Shown here piece after piece: positions 11,462 through 23,561 of a stretch of DNA of 64,000 nucleotides. The notes below the pieces were generated by a model. It had not been told where the DNA came from. It made no database searches and saw only the letters and a list, made by a program, of their open reading frames with translations. Both the position numbers and the translations under genes were made by a program. This DNA is from Simmondsia chinensis (taxonomy: Eukaryota > Streptophyta > Magnoliopsida > Caryophyllales > Simmondsiaceae), in NCBI GenBank assembly GCA_018398585.1, contig JAGTTD010000011.1, positions 10,583,846-10,647,845 of the forward strand, written 5' to 3'. Position 1 is the stretch's first letter, and every line of letters starts with the position of its first letter.

Positions 11462-12610
11462 ATGCCACTTTACATAATAGGCTTGATCGAAGATAAAATC
11501 TTGAACCGAATCCTGCTCGACTATGGTTCTGTAGTTAATCTTCTCCCTTTGAGGGCACTACAAGCTATGGGGTTAACGTCAAATCAATTATCCCCTACCT
11601 TGCTCACAATCCAAGGATTCAATCAGGTAGGGCAAAAAGCTCAGGGTACTATCGCATTGAAAGTAGAATTTGGTGACCTTTATGGGGATGCCCTTTTCCA
11701 TGTTATAGACGCAGATACGTCCTACAACGCCCTATTAGGACGACCTTGGCTCCGCAACAGCAAGTCTATAGTCTCAACACTTCATCAGTGCCTGAAATAC
11801 ACAGATGAAAATGGGGTTGAATGAACAATTCGTGGAGATCCCAACCCGTTTCAAGGAGAAGATGTGAATTATGCCGATGCTAAGTATTATTGATCGACCA
11901 ACGGTACACTCATGAGGGGGAGCATTGAAAAAGGAAAAGGGAAGATTCTCCATGTGCAACGTTATCCGAAGTCCGTTATTTCTCAACAGGTTGATAGCTC
12001 TAATTCATAAAGTGCTCGTTTTTGTGAAGTAGAGACCTCAAAGGCCTCACAGTCCAAGGCATCTTTTAAGTACGTCCCGAAGGAGAAAAGGAAAAGTTGG
12101 CAGAAATCCTTGATTCCAGTTGAGGAGATTATGAACACCTTTGTGACATGCTATTCTTGTCCTCTACGAAGAATAAATCAGTCAATGCCCAATACGGGTA
12201 TGGTCATCTCTACCTCCTTTCAAGGTACAAAAAGAGCATGTCGGAGGGAGGTATTTAACAATGATGCATCCACATCTACCCGCTCACAATTCAGGGTTAG
12301 GGCGGGAAAGCTTGGTGCCAAGAACATCCCAATTGATGGGGGAAGAATGAATATAGGTGAGACTATGGACCTTGAAGTGCCTCCTTCCGTTGACATAACC
12401 GACAGGTTACAGATTTCACATGAGGGCAGAGTTCTTAAGGTGTATGTTGCTGAGCCTATGAGCTTGACGGCACGAGAACAAGAAATCTTCAAAGAGAATG
12501 AGCCAGCTCCATCTCGTATCTCAGCCTTTCAAGGATTGGGAAAACCTTTTGGGCCAAATTCCAAAAGGATCAAAGTGCGAAAAGCCAAGGGTGAGGCGCA
12601 TGTTGCCTAA
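11462..12610 (+). pseudogene. Gypsy-A aspartic protease and downstream linker
   Basis: Retropepsin-like protease. LDYGSVVNLLPLRAL near 11515-11560 corresponds to the D-S/T-G active site (here DYGS, so the catalytic DSG is mutated) and is followed by GRPWL (about 11735-11750), the standard end of the fold. The reading frame runs with stops through 12110-12610, which encodes a pol linker ending in LGKPFGPNSKRIKV. The protease would cut the polyprotein; the altered active site and stops make it inactive. Confidence 0.75.
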
Positions 12611-12830
12611 CCTACGATTTTGATGATAAATAAACAAGAAACCTTGAAAAATGACGAGCTGACATCTTCTCATGTCTCAGTCTTTCGAAGGTTGGGAAAA
12701 CCTTTTGGGTCAAATCCTAAAAGGATCAAGATGAGAAGAGCTGAAGGATCAGGATTTCGAAGGTTGGGAAAACCTGTTGTGTGAAATCCTAAAAGGATTA
12801 AGATGATAAGAGTTGAAGGATCAGGACTGA
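12525..12830 (+). repeat. Coding tandem repeat in gypsy-A pol linker (LGKP-KRI units)
   Basis: Three copies of a unit encoding RLGKPFGSNPKRIKM-like peptide, at about 12530-12580, 12685-12745 and 12755-12812. The last two are adjacent, about 66 bp apart, the last with a stop (gtgtgaaatcc). This lies between protease and RT. Short basic repeats here occur in Tat elements; their role is not known to me. Confidence 0.7.
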
Positions 12831-13139
12831 GGAAGAAGAAATAGCTAAAGTCTATTATTCTCAAATGTGACGACTTTGATGATGAAAAGGTCACAAGTTA
12901 ACGTTACATCCATTTCGTACAGCACAGATTATGGGGGATTTGAGTCTTATTCCCATCCCAGCTTGTCCCGAGGTGGACTATCATGTAACGTCATTCACGG
13001 TGAGATTACATCTAATGAAGAAGGTCAATCTCAACAAGAAGACCAAGTGGCTCCAAATGTCCAAAAGCATCCACAGGATTTCATTGAGCTAGTTGAGCCA
13101 GCCCCATGAGAACTAGAGGATGGAGGCCAAGCCACTGTC

Positions 13140-14730
13140 GATGAGCTTCAAGAGATTTACCTAGGAACTGATGAGGATCTAAAACCAATCTTTGTCAGTG
13201 GCCTACTGCCTCCCAAAGAAAAAATGCAATATGAAAAATTGTTGCGTGAGTATAGAGATGTGTTTGCTTGGAGTTACCAAGATATGCCGGGTTTGGATTC
13301 AAACGTGGCTGTGCATAAGCTGGCCGTATCCAAATACACAACACCAAAGAAACAATCGCAATGACGCTCTCGCCCCGAGTTGACTATCCAGATAAAGGCC
13401 GAAGTGGACAAACTGATAGAGGCTGGTTTTATTCATAAAGTCCAATACCCATCATGGCTAGTGAACATTGTGCCTATGAGAAAGAAGAATGGGCAACTTC
13501 GTATTTGTGTGGACTTCCGAGATCTAAATGATGCATGCCCTAAGGATGAATTCTCGCTACCAATCACTGAACTCTTAGTAGATGCTACCACTGGGTTTAG
13601 TGCATTGTCATTTATGGATGGTTTCTCTGGTTACAACCAAATCAAGATGGACCCAGCGGACGAGGAGTTAACAACTTTTCGCACTCAATAGGGAGTTTAC
13701 TATTACACTGTGATGCCTTTTGGTTTGAAAAATGCTGGTGCAACCTATCAAAGAGCCATGACTGTCATCTTCAGCGACATATTACATAAATTTGTTGAGT
13801 GTTACGTTGATGACTTAGTTGTGAAGACCAAGAATAGAGAGAATCATCTTGATGACTTACGATCAATATTCAAACGGATTCGTGATCATCAGGTAAAGAT
13901 GAATTCATTAAAATGAGCATTCGGAGTCACATTTGGAAAATTTCTTGGCTTTGTGGTCAGACACCGAGGGATTGAAGTCGACCCCGACAAGATTAAAGCA
14001 ATTGTGGAGATGCCGCCACCAAGAAATTTACAAGAACTCCGTGGTTTGCAAGGAAGACTGGCCTACATCAGACGGTTCATTTCCAAATTGTCAGGAAGAT
14101 GCCAACCTTTCACAAGATTGATGAAGAAAGACGTCCCTTTTGTTTGGGACCAGACTTGTCAAAATGCATTCAACAGCATCAAAGAATATTTGCTGAAGCC
14201 GCCCGTCTTGATGGAACCTGCTCAAGGAAGACCTTTGATATTGTAAACTACAACATTGGAGCGATCCCTTGGAGCAATGTTAGCACAAAAGAATGACGAA
14301 GGAAAAGAAAATGCCTTTTATTATATCAGCAGAACGTTGGTGAGGGCAGAACACAACTATTCGGCAATTGAAAAGAATTTCCTAGCATTGGTGTTAGTTG
14401 TGCAGAAATTAAGACATTATCTCATGTCTCATTTGGTTACCTTGATCTCAAAGATTGACCCGCTGAAGTATATATTGTCGAAAACAGTGTTGTCGGGGCG
14501 TTTAGCTAAGTGGCCAATGTTGTTAGCCCCATTTGACATAAAATTCGTGCCACAAGAGGCAATTAAGGCGCAAGCTATAGCTAACTTCTTGGCAGCACAT
14601 CCCGCTCCTGATGACGAACAATTGCCAGATGACTTTCCAAATGAGGAGGTACTTCACGTAGAAACAATACCATGGCAGTTGTTTTTTGATGGAGCAGCAA
14701 CGGAACTTTGTTTTTATCACGCCCTCTAGC
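13140..14730 (+). pseudogene. Gypsy-A reverse transcriptase and RNase H
   Basis: One frame with in-frame stops (for example 13362, 13689, 13914 and 14244). The start at about 13143 reads ELQEIYLGTDEDLKPIF. Fingers/palm: RICVDFRDLNDACPKDEF; FMDGFSGYNQI; TVMPFGLKNAGATYQRAM; catalytic YVDD at 13803-13814. Thumb/connection: PPPRNLQELRGLQGRLAYIRRF. RNase H 1: ENAFYYISRTLV, HNYSAIEK, AKWPMLLAPFDI. It would copy the element RNA into cDNA. The catalytic box is intact, but the stops make this a pseudogene. Confidence 0.9.
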
Positions 14731-15075
14731 GGACTTATTCCTTACTCATTCGCTTTGACGGAACTTTGCTCTAATAATGTGGCTGAGTACGAGTCGCTCA
14801 TCATTGGTCTCGAAACGGCCATAGAGATGCATATTGATTAGCTGCAAGTGTTTGGTGACTCACAACTGATTGTTAGACAAATAAACGGTCAATATGAAGT
14901 TAGAAATGCAAATTTCGTGCCTTTATACCAAAGAGCGAAATATTTAATGGGCCAGTTTTATGATATTGACGTATCACATGTGCCGACGTTTGAGAATGAT
15001 AAAGCTAATACCCTTGCAAAACTGGCCGCTTCATTAACTCTACCCACCGAAAGAGAAATTCAAGTCACTGTTTGA
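14680..15075 (+). pseudogene. Gypsy-A second RNase H (Tat-type)
   Basis: After the first RNase H comes WQLFFDGAA (about 14672-14698), a frameshift, then NNVAEYESLIIGLETA (about 14775-14820) and FGDSQLIVRQINGQYEV (14851 onward), ending in NTLAKLAASL. This is the additional RNase H domain (FDGA, AEYE, GDSQLI blocks) typical of Tat-lineage gypsy elements. It has a stop inside (HID-stop-LQVFGDS, about 14838). Confidence 0.85.
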
Positions 15076-15239
15076 GAACGTCACCTGCTAATGCTAGCAG
15101 TGGAGCATCTAGACCAAGTGGAGATAGTAAACTCAATTTCCATTGACAATAGCAAAGAAGAGTCCGATTGGCGACAAACTTTGATTGAATATTTGTGACA
15201 CGGCATTCTACCTGCTGATTCGAAGAAGAGGACGGATAT

Positions 15240-16416
15240 AAGAAGATGAGCACCTAAATTTGTGTTGAAAAATGACAGTTTATATCGGAGATCCTTTGAT
15301 GGGATCCTACTGTGGTGTTTGTCTAAAGAAGTGGCCACCCTAGCTCTCCAAGAAACACATTCTGGCATATGTGGTGATCACTAAGCCGGACCAAAGTTTG
15401 TTGATCAAGTCAAAAGATTAGGCTATTATTGGCCGACCCTGGTGCAGGATGCAATGTAATTGTCGAAGACCTGCCAAGCTTGTCAAATACATGGAGATTT
15501 TATTCACCAACCACCACAACCTCTACACCCAAGCGTGTTGTCTTGGCCCTTTGACGTGTGGGGCATTGATGTCATGGGTCCATTTAAGCCTCCGTCATCC
15601 TGCCAGCATCAATATATACTTGCAGGGACGGATTACTTTTCAACGTGGGCCGAAGCTGTTGCACTAAGAGAAGTGGGGGAAAAAGAGGTTGCCGATTTCA
15701 TTCGGGTTCAGTTGATCTACCATTATGGAGTCCCGTCGAAGATAATCTCCGATAATGCTCTTTATTTGAAAAGACAACCGGTGGTTAAATTGATCGAGAA
15801 GTACAAGTTGAAACACAGATTCTCATCAAGCTATAATCCGTCATCCAAAGGTTAAGCCGAAGCATTCAATAAGGTGCTTTGCAAAATCCTCAAGAAAATG
15901 GTCTCGAAAACAAGAAGGGATTGGCATGAACAATTACCTGAAGCTCTATGGGCATACTGAACTACAGTCCGAAATGCAATGGGATGCACGCCTTATAGTT
16001 TGGTATTCGGGTCAAAGCCAGTTTTTCCTTTGGAAATACAATTGTCTTCTCTAAGAGTAGCCGTTCAACTCACTGACCCAGACGAAAATGTGAAGGTCAG
16101 GCTAGCCGAGCTTGAAGTCCTAAATAAGCACATATTAGCTGCTCAACGAAGACTTGAAGTCTATCAAGCTCAAGTTGCTGGTGCATTCAATAGAAAGGTG
16201 AAGTTTCGTTCGTTTTCTATTGGTGACTTAGTCCTCACAGTCAGGCGGTTGATTCTTATAAACAGAAGGGCGCGAGGCAAGTTCCAATTGAAGTGGGAGG
16301 GACCATACGTTGTCACAAAGGTCTATCCGAAGGGTGCTTATGAACTGTCAAAGCCCAAGGGCAAAGTCGTATATTTTTGTGTCAATGGGAAATTTGTGAA
16401 GAAATTCTTTACTTAG
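15240..16416 (+). pseudogene. Gypsy-A integrase
   Basis: The zinc-binding N part has HSGICGDH and the CQACQ pair (about 15358-15485). The core has WGIDVMGP (first D, about 15560-15585), IISDNALY (second D, about 15745-15765) and, after a stop in place of a usual Q, AEAFNK (E, about 15858-15875). The C-terminal DNA-binding part ends KLKWEGPY-like (FQLKWEGPYVV) and YFCVNGKFVKKFFT before the stop at 16414. All three catalytic residues are visible; in-frame stops at 15457, 15853 and 15957 disable it. It would insert the cDNA. Confidence 0.88.
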
Positions 16417-17104
16417 TCCGATGTATCAATAAAAAAAAAAAAGTCTGGATAGCTGAGTTGTAATGAACTATGGAAGGCTTGATCCCTTAAAAGGGTACGT
16501 AGGCAATCTAGTCATGAACTAGATCTAGCCCTAATAATAAATAAATTCCTTTTTCCCTGTTAAAATCTCAGAGTGGCAGTAAGCCAACAAGTTGAACAGG
16601 CTCAACTCGACCCACATAACTAAATTCCAAATAAATTACATGACCAATCTATAGAGTATGTCGAAATAACACCCAAATGGCCGCCCAGTCAAGCCCAAAC
16701 TCAAATGGATCCTAATTCAAACCCAAACTCCAGACAAAATAGAGCATAACCCAGCAGCTCAAATGACCAAACGACAAACAAGTGAATTCAATCCCTCTCC
16801 AGAACATTTCTAACAAATAAATCCCATTGACTATCAAGTTAAATTCAACTCCAAATAAATTTCAATTCAATCAAAACTCCTAAAAAAAAAAAAAGAGGAA
16901 ACCAAACCTTGCCAACCTCATACCAACTTCAAGACCACCCACACTAAAGTTTTCTATGTAACTTGTGGGTGGTTATGGTCACAAGACCCCGAAAACCAAA
17001 CACCCATTAACTTGAGTCACTCATGTAGGTGTAGCAAGTTCAACCGCAAAGTCGAGCCCTGCCCGTGTTCAAAGCTTCACATGCACAATGCTCGAGGGGG
17101 CAAC
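16417..17104 (+). other. Gypsy-A 3' untranslated spacer and polypurine tract
   Basis: Non-coding, A/C-rich like the second half of the LTR. It holds a copy of the cttgatcccttaaaagggta type motif (16477-16509). The stretch ctcgagggggcaac at 17091-17104 abuts the 3' LTR and is the plus-strand primer (polypurine tract). No gene seen. Confidence 0.75.
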
Positions 17105-18606
17105 TGTTATACCCAAAATTTTCACAATTTTAATATTCATCATAATATTTGATAAAGTCACATGTTATAAGGCAACTTTAATTGGTTATAGGTGTACCCA
17201 TACATATTAGAATATATTAAGTATAAAATGGGCTCATTGTCATACCATGTAAAATTAAAATGGGCCACCTCTTGGTAACATAAGCCAAAAGCAAACATTA
17301 ACCCATATATTTTAACTAAGGAAAAAAAAGAGGGGAAACATAGCATTCAGCAAAAAAAATATACAGAGAAAAACATCATAGAGTAGAGAAAGAGAGAGAG
17401 AGAGAGGGAAGTCAAAGAAAAAATCAACAGTTTGCAAGAAGCTTTAATTGTGGATAAGTAGTATACGATTTTTCCATTTTGTTGAATTCTTAGCTTATAT
17501 TTCTTAACTCCTAATTTCATCTTTCTGCTTTTGATTCTGTTTTCTCTACGACCCATCTCAAATGGGTTTTACACTCTTAAAAAAAAAATTTTTTTGATTT
17601 CTTTTTAATGAAATTCAAAAAAAAAAAAAATAAAATAAAAAAATTGCATCTTTCTAAACAATAAGGAAGACTTGATTTTCTTCTAATTTTCTACACTCCA
17701 TTTCATTAAAAAAAAAAAATGTGAGTTAGATTAAAAAAATGTGAGAGAAGGCAAAGAAGGGAGGAAGAAGATGAAAGAAACAGACACAAGAGAGAGTTAA
17801 TTAATTTTTTTATTTCTCTCTCTCGATATTAAAAAAAACAAATTCATTTTTAATACCTTTTTTAAATTTTAAAGAAGTTTTTTAACCTATGATGTATTGA
17901 AAAATCCTATATGAGGGTGGCATGAAAGGGTAGAAAATTTTAATCCACGGTGGATTGAAAAATCCTACGTGGGGGTGGCCCGAGAGGGTAGTAAATTTTA
18001 ACCCAAGGTGGATTGAAAAATCCTACATGGGGGTGGCTCGAGAGGGTAGTAAATTTTAACCCACGGTGGATTGAAAAATCCTATATGAGGGTGTTTAACC
18101 CACTATAGATTGAAAAATCCTACGTGAGGATGGCCTGAAAGGGTAATAAATTTTAACCCTCAGTGGATTGAAAAATTCTAGGTGGGGATGTTTTGACCCA
18201 CTATTGATTGAAAAATCCCACACGGGAGTGGCCTAAAAGGGTGATAAATTTTGACCCATATTAGAATTAAAAGATCATGCATGGGAGTTTTAACTGATTC
18301 CGATTGATAACGAAGCTTAAAAAAAAGGATTTTTCTCGTCGGGCTTAGGCTTAATTCCAATCAAACTCTTCCAAATTTGTGAAATATGCTCAGCAATTTT
18401 GTAAAATACGTTCTTACTTTTCTTTAAGAAAAAAATTAAAATAAAAAAAGGAGGTTGCACTGCTGTATCGTACCCCCCTCCCCTAATTTTTTTTAAAAAA
18501 AAAAGAAAAAAGAAAAGGATAAAGGAAAAAAAAAAGAAGAAACGAAAATGAAAAATAAAAACAAGAAATGGTTAAAACAGAAAATAAAGAAAAAAAATAC
18601 ACATAC
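17105..18606 (+). repeat. Gypsy-A 3' LTR, first segment
   Basis: Starts TGTTATACCC after the polypurine tract and parallels 4671-6356 of the 5' LTR, including the tandem block (17878-18290). It is cut by copia-N, whose duplicated target catac is 18602-18606. Confidence 0.9.
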
Positions 18607-19015
18607 TGTTGTAAATATTGGATATTTTTCGGGTATAAATTTTAAAGTCGAGTTTGGATATTATTAAATATTATAAAAAACTAGAAATTATATAAATACC
18701 TATTTATGTATATGCATATATACATATATATAAGTAAAATATGACAAGTGTCACAATCCTACACATCCACTCATGACTCATCCCCTCCCTCAATGTGTAT
18801 ATATACATGCATTCACAACCAGGGAAAAGAAGAGCAACACAAAGGGGGGAAAAAAAAAAACAAAGGAAAAACGAGAAAAGAAAGAGAAGAGAAAAAGATT
18901 AAATAAAATTATCTCGTTCTGTTATAAAATATTTGTCATTTTTCTTCAAGTATATTTGGATTTGTTTTTTTTATTATCATCATATAGAGTATAATATCTC
19001 TATAGTTTTACAACA
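18607..19015 (+). repeat. Copia-N 5' LTR
   Basis: Bounded by TG and CA with TGTTG / CAACA ends. A TATA-like gtatatatac lies at 18797-18806, followed by a purine-rich stretch (18825-18900). The right border is set by the primer site and by the matching 3' LTR. Confidence 0.92.
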
Positions 19016-19119
19016 TGTTATCAGCACGAGTCTCTACCCAGACAAAGATTATATAAGCTTGAGGTAAGTTTACCTTCCCTAATCTTTGTGATTTATAATT
19101 TTATTAATAATCAGTTTAT

Positions 19120-19860
19120 TTCTCTTAATATATCTGGCAAATATTATTTGCCTTAGAACCTTGATTTTGAGATCCACCCTAATGTTGTGAATCTCGGACA
19201 GTTAGAAGGGGTAATAGCGCATCCCTGCAGGATTGCATCAAAAGCAATCATATTTCTTAGGCATCATATCCCTGAAGGATTGAAAGCTGAGCATATTACT
19301 GTAAAGGACCCGTATGTCCTTTAACTGAATTTAAAGGAGAGGTTTGATCACCAAGGTATGTGATCCCCCTAAAGCTCATTATGAATGGATTCACCTGCAG
19401 CTGTAGGATTTTAAAACCGTCAGCGAGTATAACTCTGCGGTGTTTAGTATTAGCATTTATACGGTGAAAATATTACTGAGGAGGATATGTTAGAGAAAAT
19501 ATTCTCTACTTTTCATGTCTCGAATATTCTCCTGCAGCAGCAATATCGAGAACGAGGATTTAAAAAATACTCAGAGTTAAGATTATGTCTCCTCGTTGCT
19601 GAACAAAGCAAGAATTGTTGATGAAAAGTCATCAGACAAGACCAACTGGTTCTGAACCATTCCCTGAACTGAATGCTTCAACATATGACCAGCAGGAATA
19701 TGGGTGAGGTCGTAAAAGTGGTCGTAGTCGTGGACGTGGTCAGGGCCGTGGACGAGGTTATAGCGACGGTCATAATAACTGGCACTTAGTACTCAGAATG
19801 GACCAAAATTTAAAAAATCCACTGATGACGAGGAGATGAAGGAAAAAGAAAAACTTTAGT
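19120..19860 (+). pseudogene. Copia-N gag
   Basis: The copia gag frame can be followed through stops: FEIHLNVVNLGQLEG (about 19170), AIIFLRHHIPEGLKAEHIT (about 19235-19300), LNLKERFDHQ (about 19325), and LLQQQYRERGFKKYSEL (about 19530-19580). An Arg-Gly-rich tail is at about 19705-19770 (GRSRGRGQGRGRGY). Gag would package the RNA. No zinc knuckle is recognisable. A run of near-repeats (ggtcggctatgccgcctac type) at 19895-20030 separates it from pol. Confidence 0.7.
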
Positions 19861-20039
19861 TTTTCGTATTTTCTACTTTGCATATTCATGGCTGGTTAAC
19901 CGCCTGCTTTTTATTACCCGTTCATTATTTATATGGTCGGCTATGCCGCCTACTTATTATTTGTTGTCCATATGGTAGGCTATGCCACCCACTTATTATT
20001 AGTTATTTATATGGCTATATTTCTCAGCCAATCTATTTG

Positions 20040-23000
20040 ATATTTAAAGGCTCTAGAAGAGCATATATCATGTTTCCCGAAGATATAATATTTAATTTCG
20101 ATATACCCATTGGGATAGTTAACTAGAAGTTTTCAAACCCAAAAGGCTTTTATTTTATGACATGACTATTTGAGTCATCCGGGTATGAATATGGTTAAGA
20201 GAATCATTGAAATTCTCGCACCCATTAAAGAACTAGAAATTCTTATATAGGGTGTTTCAAATTTGGTTGAAGGCTCCGAAAGAGCACATGTTATATTCCC
20301 TGAAGGGACAAAACTAAACTTAAGCGATGCTCTGTTTTACAGCAGATCACAGAGAAACTTGATTAGTTTTCGAGATATTCGTCGCAACGGTTATCATATT
20401 GAGACAATAAATGAGGGCGATAAAGAATATCTTTATATTATGTCGCTTATTTTAGGAAGCAAGAAAATAGTGAAAAAATTGTCAGCACTTTCTTCTGGGT
20501 TATATTATACTTATATAAACCCATTTGAATCAAATACAGTGGTTAACCAGAAGTTAATTGATTGCAAAACGTTCACTCTGTGGCATGACCGTTTGGGCCA
20601 TCCAGGCGTAACGATGATGAGAAAAATTATTGAAAGTTCTCATGAGCATTCATTAAAGAACCTGAAGATTCTTTCTCCTGATGAAATTTCATGTGCTGCC
20701 TGTGCTGCTAAAGGCAAAAGTCGTTACAATGATATACTCAATTGAAATTGAGTTTGAGTCCCATGTATCTGAAAGAATATTAAATGGGATATATGTGGGC
20801 CAATCATTTTATCACGTGGACCAATTTGGTATGATACTAATAGAAGCCTCTACCCGTTGGCTCCGTGAGTCTGGATAATACACTTGTGATGTGGCATTTG
20901 TAAAACTCCTTGCATAAATGATCCAATTATGAGCTCAAGCCGTGGATTGTATGATATTGTAGGAGAATTTACATCCCAAGAATTTAATGATTATTGTATG
21001 GGATGAATTGCCATATAGCCCACGTACAGATACAAAATGGTATTATGATTAAACGCCTGCAGCGAATGGCCAGACTATTATTATTGCCAAATTTTACATG
21101 GGTACATGTTAGGATACATGCTGCAACACTAATTATGGATCTCCCCAGTATAACTTGTCTCTGACAAGATCCAGATATATGTCCAATCAATGGTTATGTA
21201 TTGTATGTCTCAATTATTCCACCTCAATGAGAAAAAAGATGGGTCTAAATACGGGGACTTAAAATTTATCTGGAGAAATTAATTGGAAACATTTTACAGC
21301 TGATTGTCAATTTGACAAAATAGGGTTTCTAGAATCAGGGGGAGAAATATGAAAATTGGAAAATGAAAAGTTATATGGAATGCGTCATTGAACCAGAAGT
21401 TCAAAGAATTATTCACTTATAAATTGTTGCAAGCCAATTCATAGATGTATTCACTAATGGAAAGAGGGTGACCAAATAATGTCCCCACTATATATGCTTC
21501 TGCTCGAATTAATATCCCAGTCGAGTGATATTCTAATGCATCCACTGCACGCTAGAAGAGTGGTAAATGTATCGGTTCCTTTATTGTGAAGCTCTTGAGG
21601 AGAAAAACTCTGCAGAGATAATAATATGTATAAATGAAATTTCTCAAGGTGATCAGGTACCTGAAGCTACTTGAGACGACTGAAACTATTGAAATTCTGA
21701 TGATAAAGAGATCTCTATGAAATTGATCAGATGTTTGTATATATAGTAGCTACTCCCTGATCAAAGAAATTGAAAATCTTGGACTAGTGTTTGTTCAAGA
21801 ATGCCAACAAAGAAATGAGTGGCTCAAATAGAAAGACGCAATTCAGGCTGAATTAGCCGTGCGGACCTAAAGTCCAAATGCCTAAAGAATAAAACCTATA
21901 TGCCACACGTGAATGTTGGTGCAGAAAATAATGAGGTGGTGAAAAACACAATTTGTAGCCCAAAGTTTCTCATAGAGACCAGAAATTGATGGGACATACA
22001 TATGAGAAATGGATGCAATTAATCAGGTGGGTCTCTGTATGCGTCTTATGGATGTAATAACAGCTTGTTTGTATTTATTACTTACGATGATATTTATACA
22101 AAAGTCCTTGAAGGGCTACAAATGCTAGAAGCATTTAATTCAAAACCGCGGTACATATCTACTGAAAGAGAGATATGTTAATATCATCATAACTCCTGAA
22201 GAGCTTAAAAAGGATGTTACGCACCTAAACTAAGAACTCAAGATTGACGATCTCGAAAAAGGAAAGATTTTGTCTTGACCTGAAGATCGAGCACTAATAT
22301 GATAGAGTATTACGCTGTTAGTCAACTAAATCCTGTACTGTAATTGAGTATTTCATTATGTTGTTTAGTACCTCAATTTTATTTAATTCCTTGATAAACA
22401 TAAAGATCTTTTTCGGTCCTCAATGAGGTAACAAATGAATTTTTGACCCTAAAGTACTATATCTTAGTTTAAGTGACGCATTGATATAGCTGTCACACAA
22501 CCAGGTGTGACCTCTTTGGTCAACTTGTCACTAGTATGTGATATGTGGTTAAATGTTTATCTTGATGGATTAACCAGTATATATTATTATATTATGTTAA
22601 ACTTGCAATTAATATGTATGCAAGTGTTGATCGGTATCCGGTAAGTGACAAGAATGCTATTTTGTTATATAATTGTATTGCTATGTTTTGACAATCTACT
22701 AACAATTGCAGCTATTATTGAGACACTTGCGCTTTATGAGCAAGTCGAGACTTGGTGATATCAATGCCCTTGATCCTACATATTTTGTAAAAGCTTCCAA
22801 TGATCAGGGGGAGTCCGATAGTACCATATGAAGATAAGTCTGCATTGTTTAAGCGAAAGAGAGTTTATAGAACCAGTGCACTTCAAAGAAGTTCTTACTC
22901 TCAAGCTTCTTGAAGAAAGATGAAGTACATGTTCGTTCAAGAACCTGGAAGAGTTATTCAAGAAAGTATCTACTATAAACTTTCAAGAAATTAGCACAAG

Positions 23001-23406
23001 ATTAGCATTTCCCAACTCCAAGACATCCTTGATTAATGTGCGCTCCTGAAGAAGAGTTAACCACGCACTGTACTCTTTTTCCTTGGCTATGGTTTTTTCC
23101 ACTGGGTTTTTTCCTAGCAAAAGGTTTTTTAACAAGGCAGTTCAAGAAGCGTATATAACTCGGATAATATACACTTTCAAGAGTGTTATGTCCCGCACAT
23201 ATTTGAAGAAAGGAGATAGAACTAAGCATATCTCACCGAAGTTCTTCTTTACACACGAGTTTCAGAAGATGGGTGAAATAGATGTTCAAAATGTCCGCTC
23301 AAGTGAGAATCTGGCAGATTTGTTCACAAAGGCATCACCGACACCAACATCTGAGAAATTAGTTAGTAAGGCTGGTGTGTGTCGACTCAGAAACATCTCT
23401 CACTAA
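20040..23406 (+). pseudogene. Copia-N pol remnants
   Basis: GAG-pre-integrase segment at 20263-20745, with LWHDRLGHPG (about 20578-20607) and CAACAAKGKS (about 20692-20720). Integrase tail near 21010-21210. RT end near 22170-22280 (TPEELKKDVTHL, the block before FCLGLQIEH). RNase H C-terminus at about 23205-23406 with RTKHISPKFFFTHEF and SENLADLFTKA. Between 22310 and 23050 the sequence does not follow copia pol. The RT catalytic core was not found. Not functional. Confidence 0.7.
20045..20290 (+). repeat. Divergent duplication of pre-integrase segment in copia-N
   Basis: The piece encoding GS-RAHI-FPE at about 20048-20085 recurs at 20270-20300 (GSERAHVIFPEGT). WHD-L-HPG-NMVKRIIE at about 20150-20210 recurs at 20580-20640 (WHDRLGHPGVTMMRKIIE). 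The copies are diverged and in the same order, so this looks like an old internal duplication or recombination between two related copies. Confidence 0.6.
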
Positions 23407-23510
23407 TATGTTCACATGAGGGGAAGTTAAATATGAGCTGTACTCTTTTCCCTTCACTATGGTTTTTCCCACTGGGTTTTCCTGGCAAGGTTTTTAACGA
23501 GGCAGGCTTA
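23069..23510 (+). repeat. Twin GGTTTT-box motif before copia-N 3' LTR
   Basis: Two imperfect copies of a pattern tgtactcttt...ggtttttcccactgggttttcctgg...aaggtttttaac.aggcag at 23069-23137 and 23441-23507. I recognise this as a conserved non-coding motif found near the 3' end of some plant copia elements. Here the first copy lies inside the RNase H reading region, upstream of the TKHI block, which is out of place. Confidence 0.65.
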
Positions 23511-23561
23511 TTTATCAAGGACACTATGTCCCGTTATAACGAAAAATATCCAAAGGGGGAG

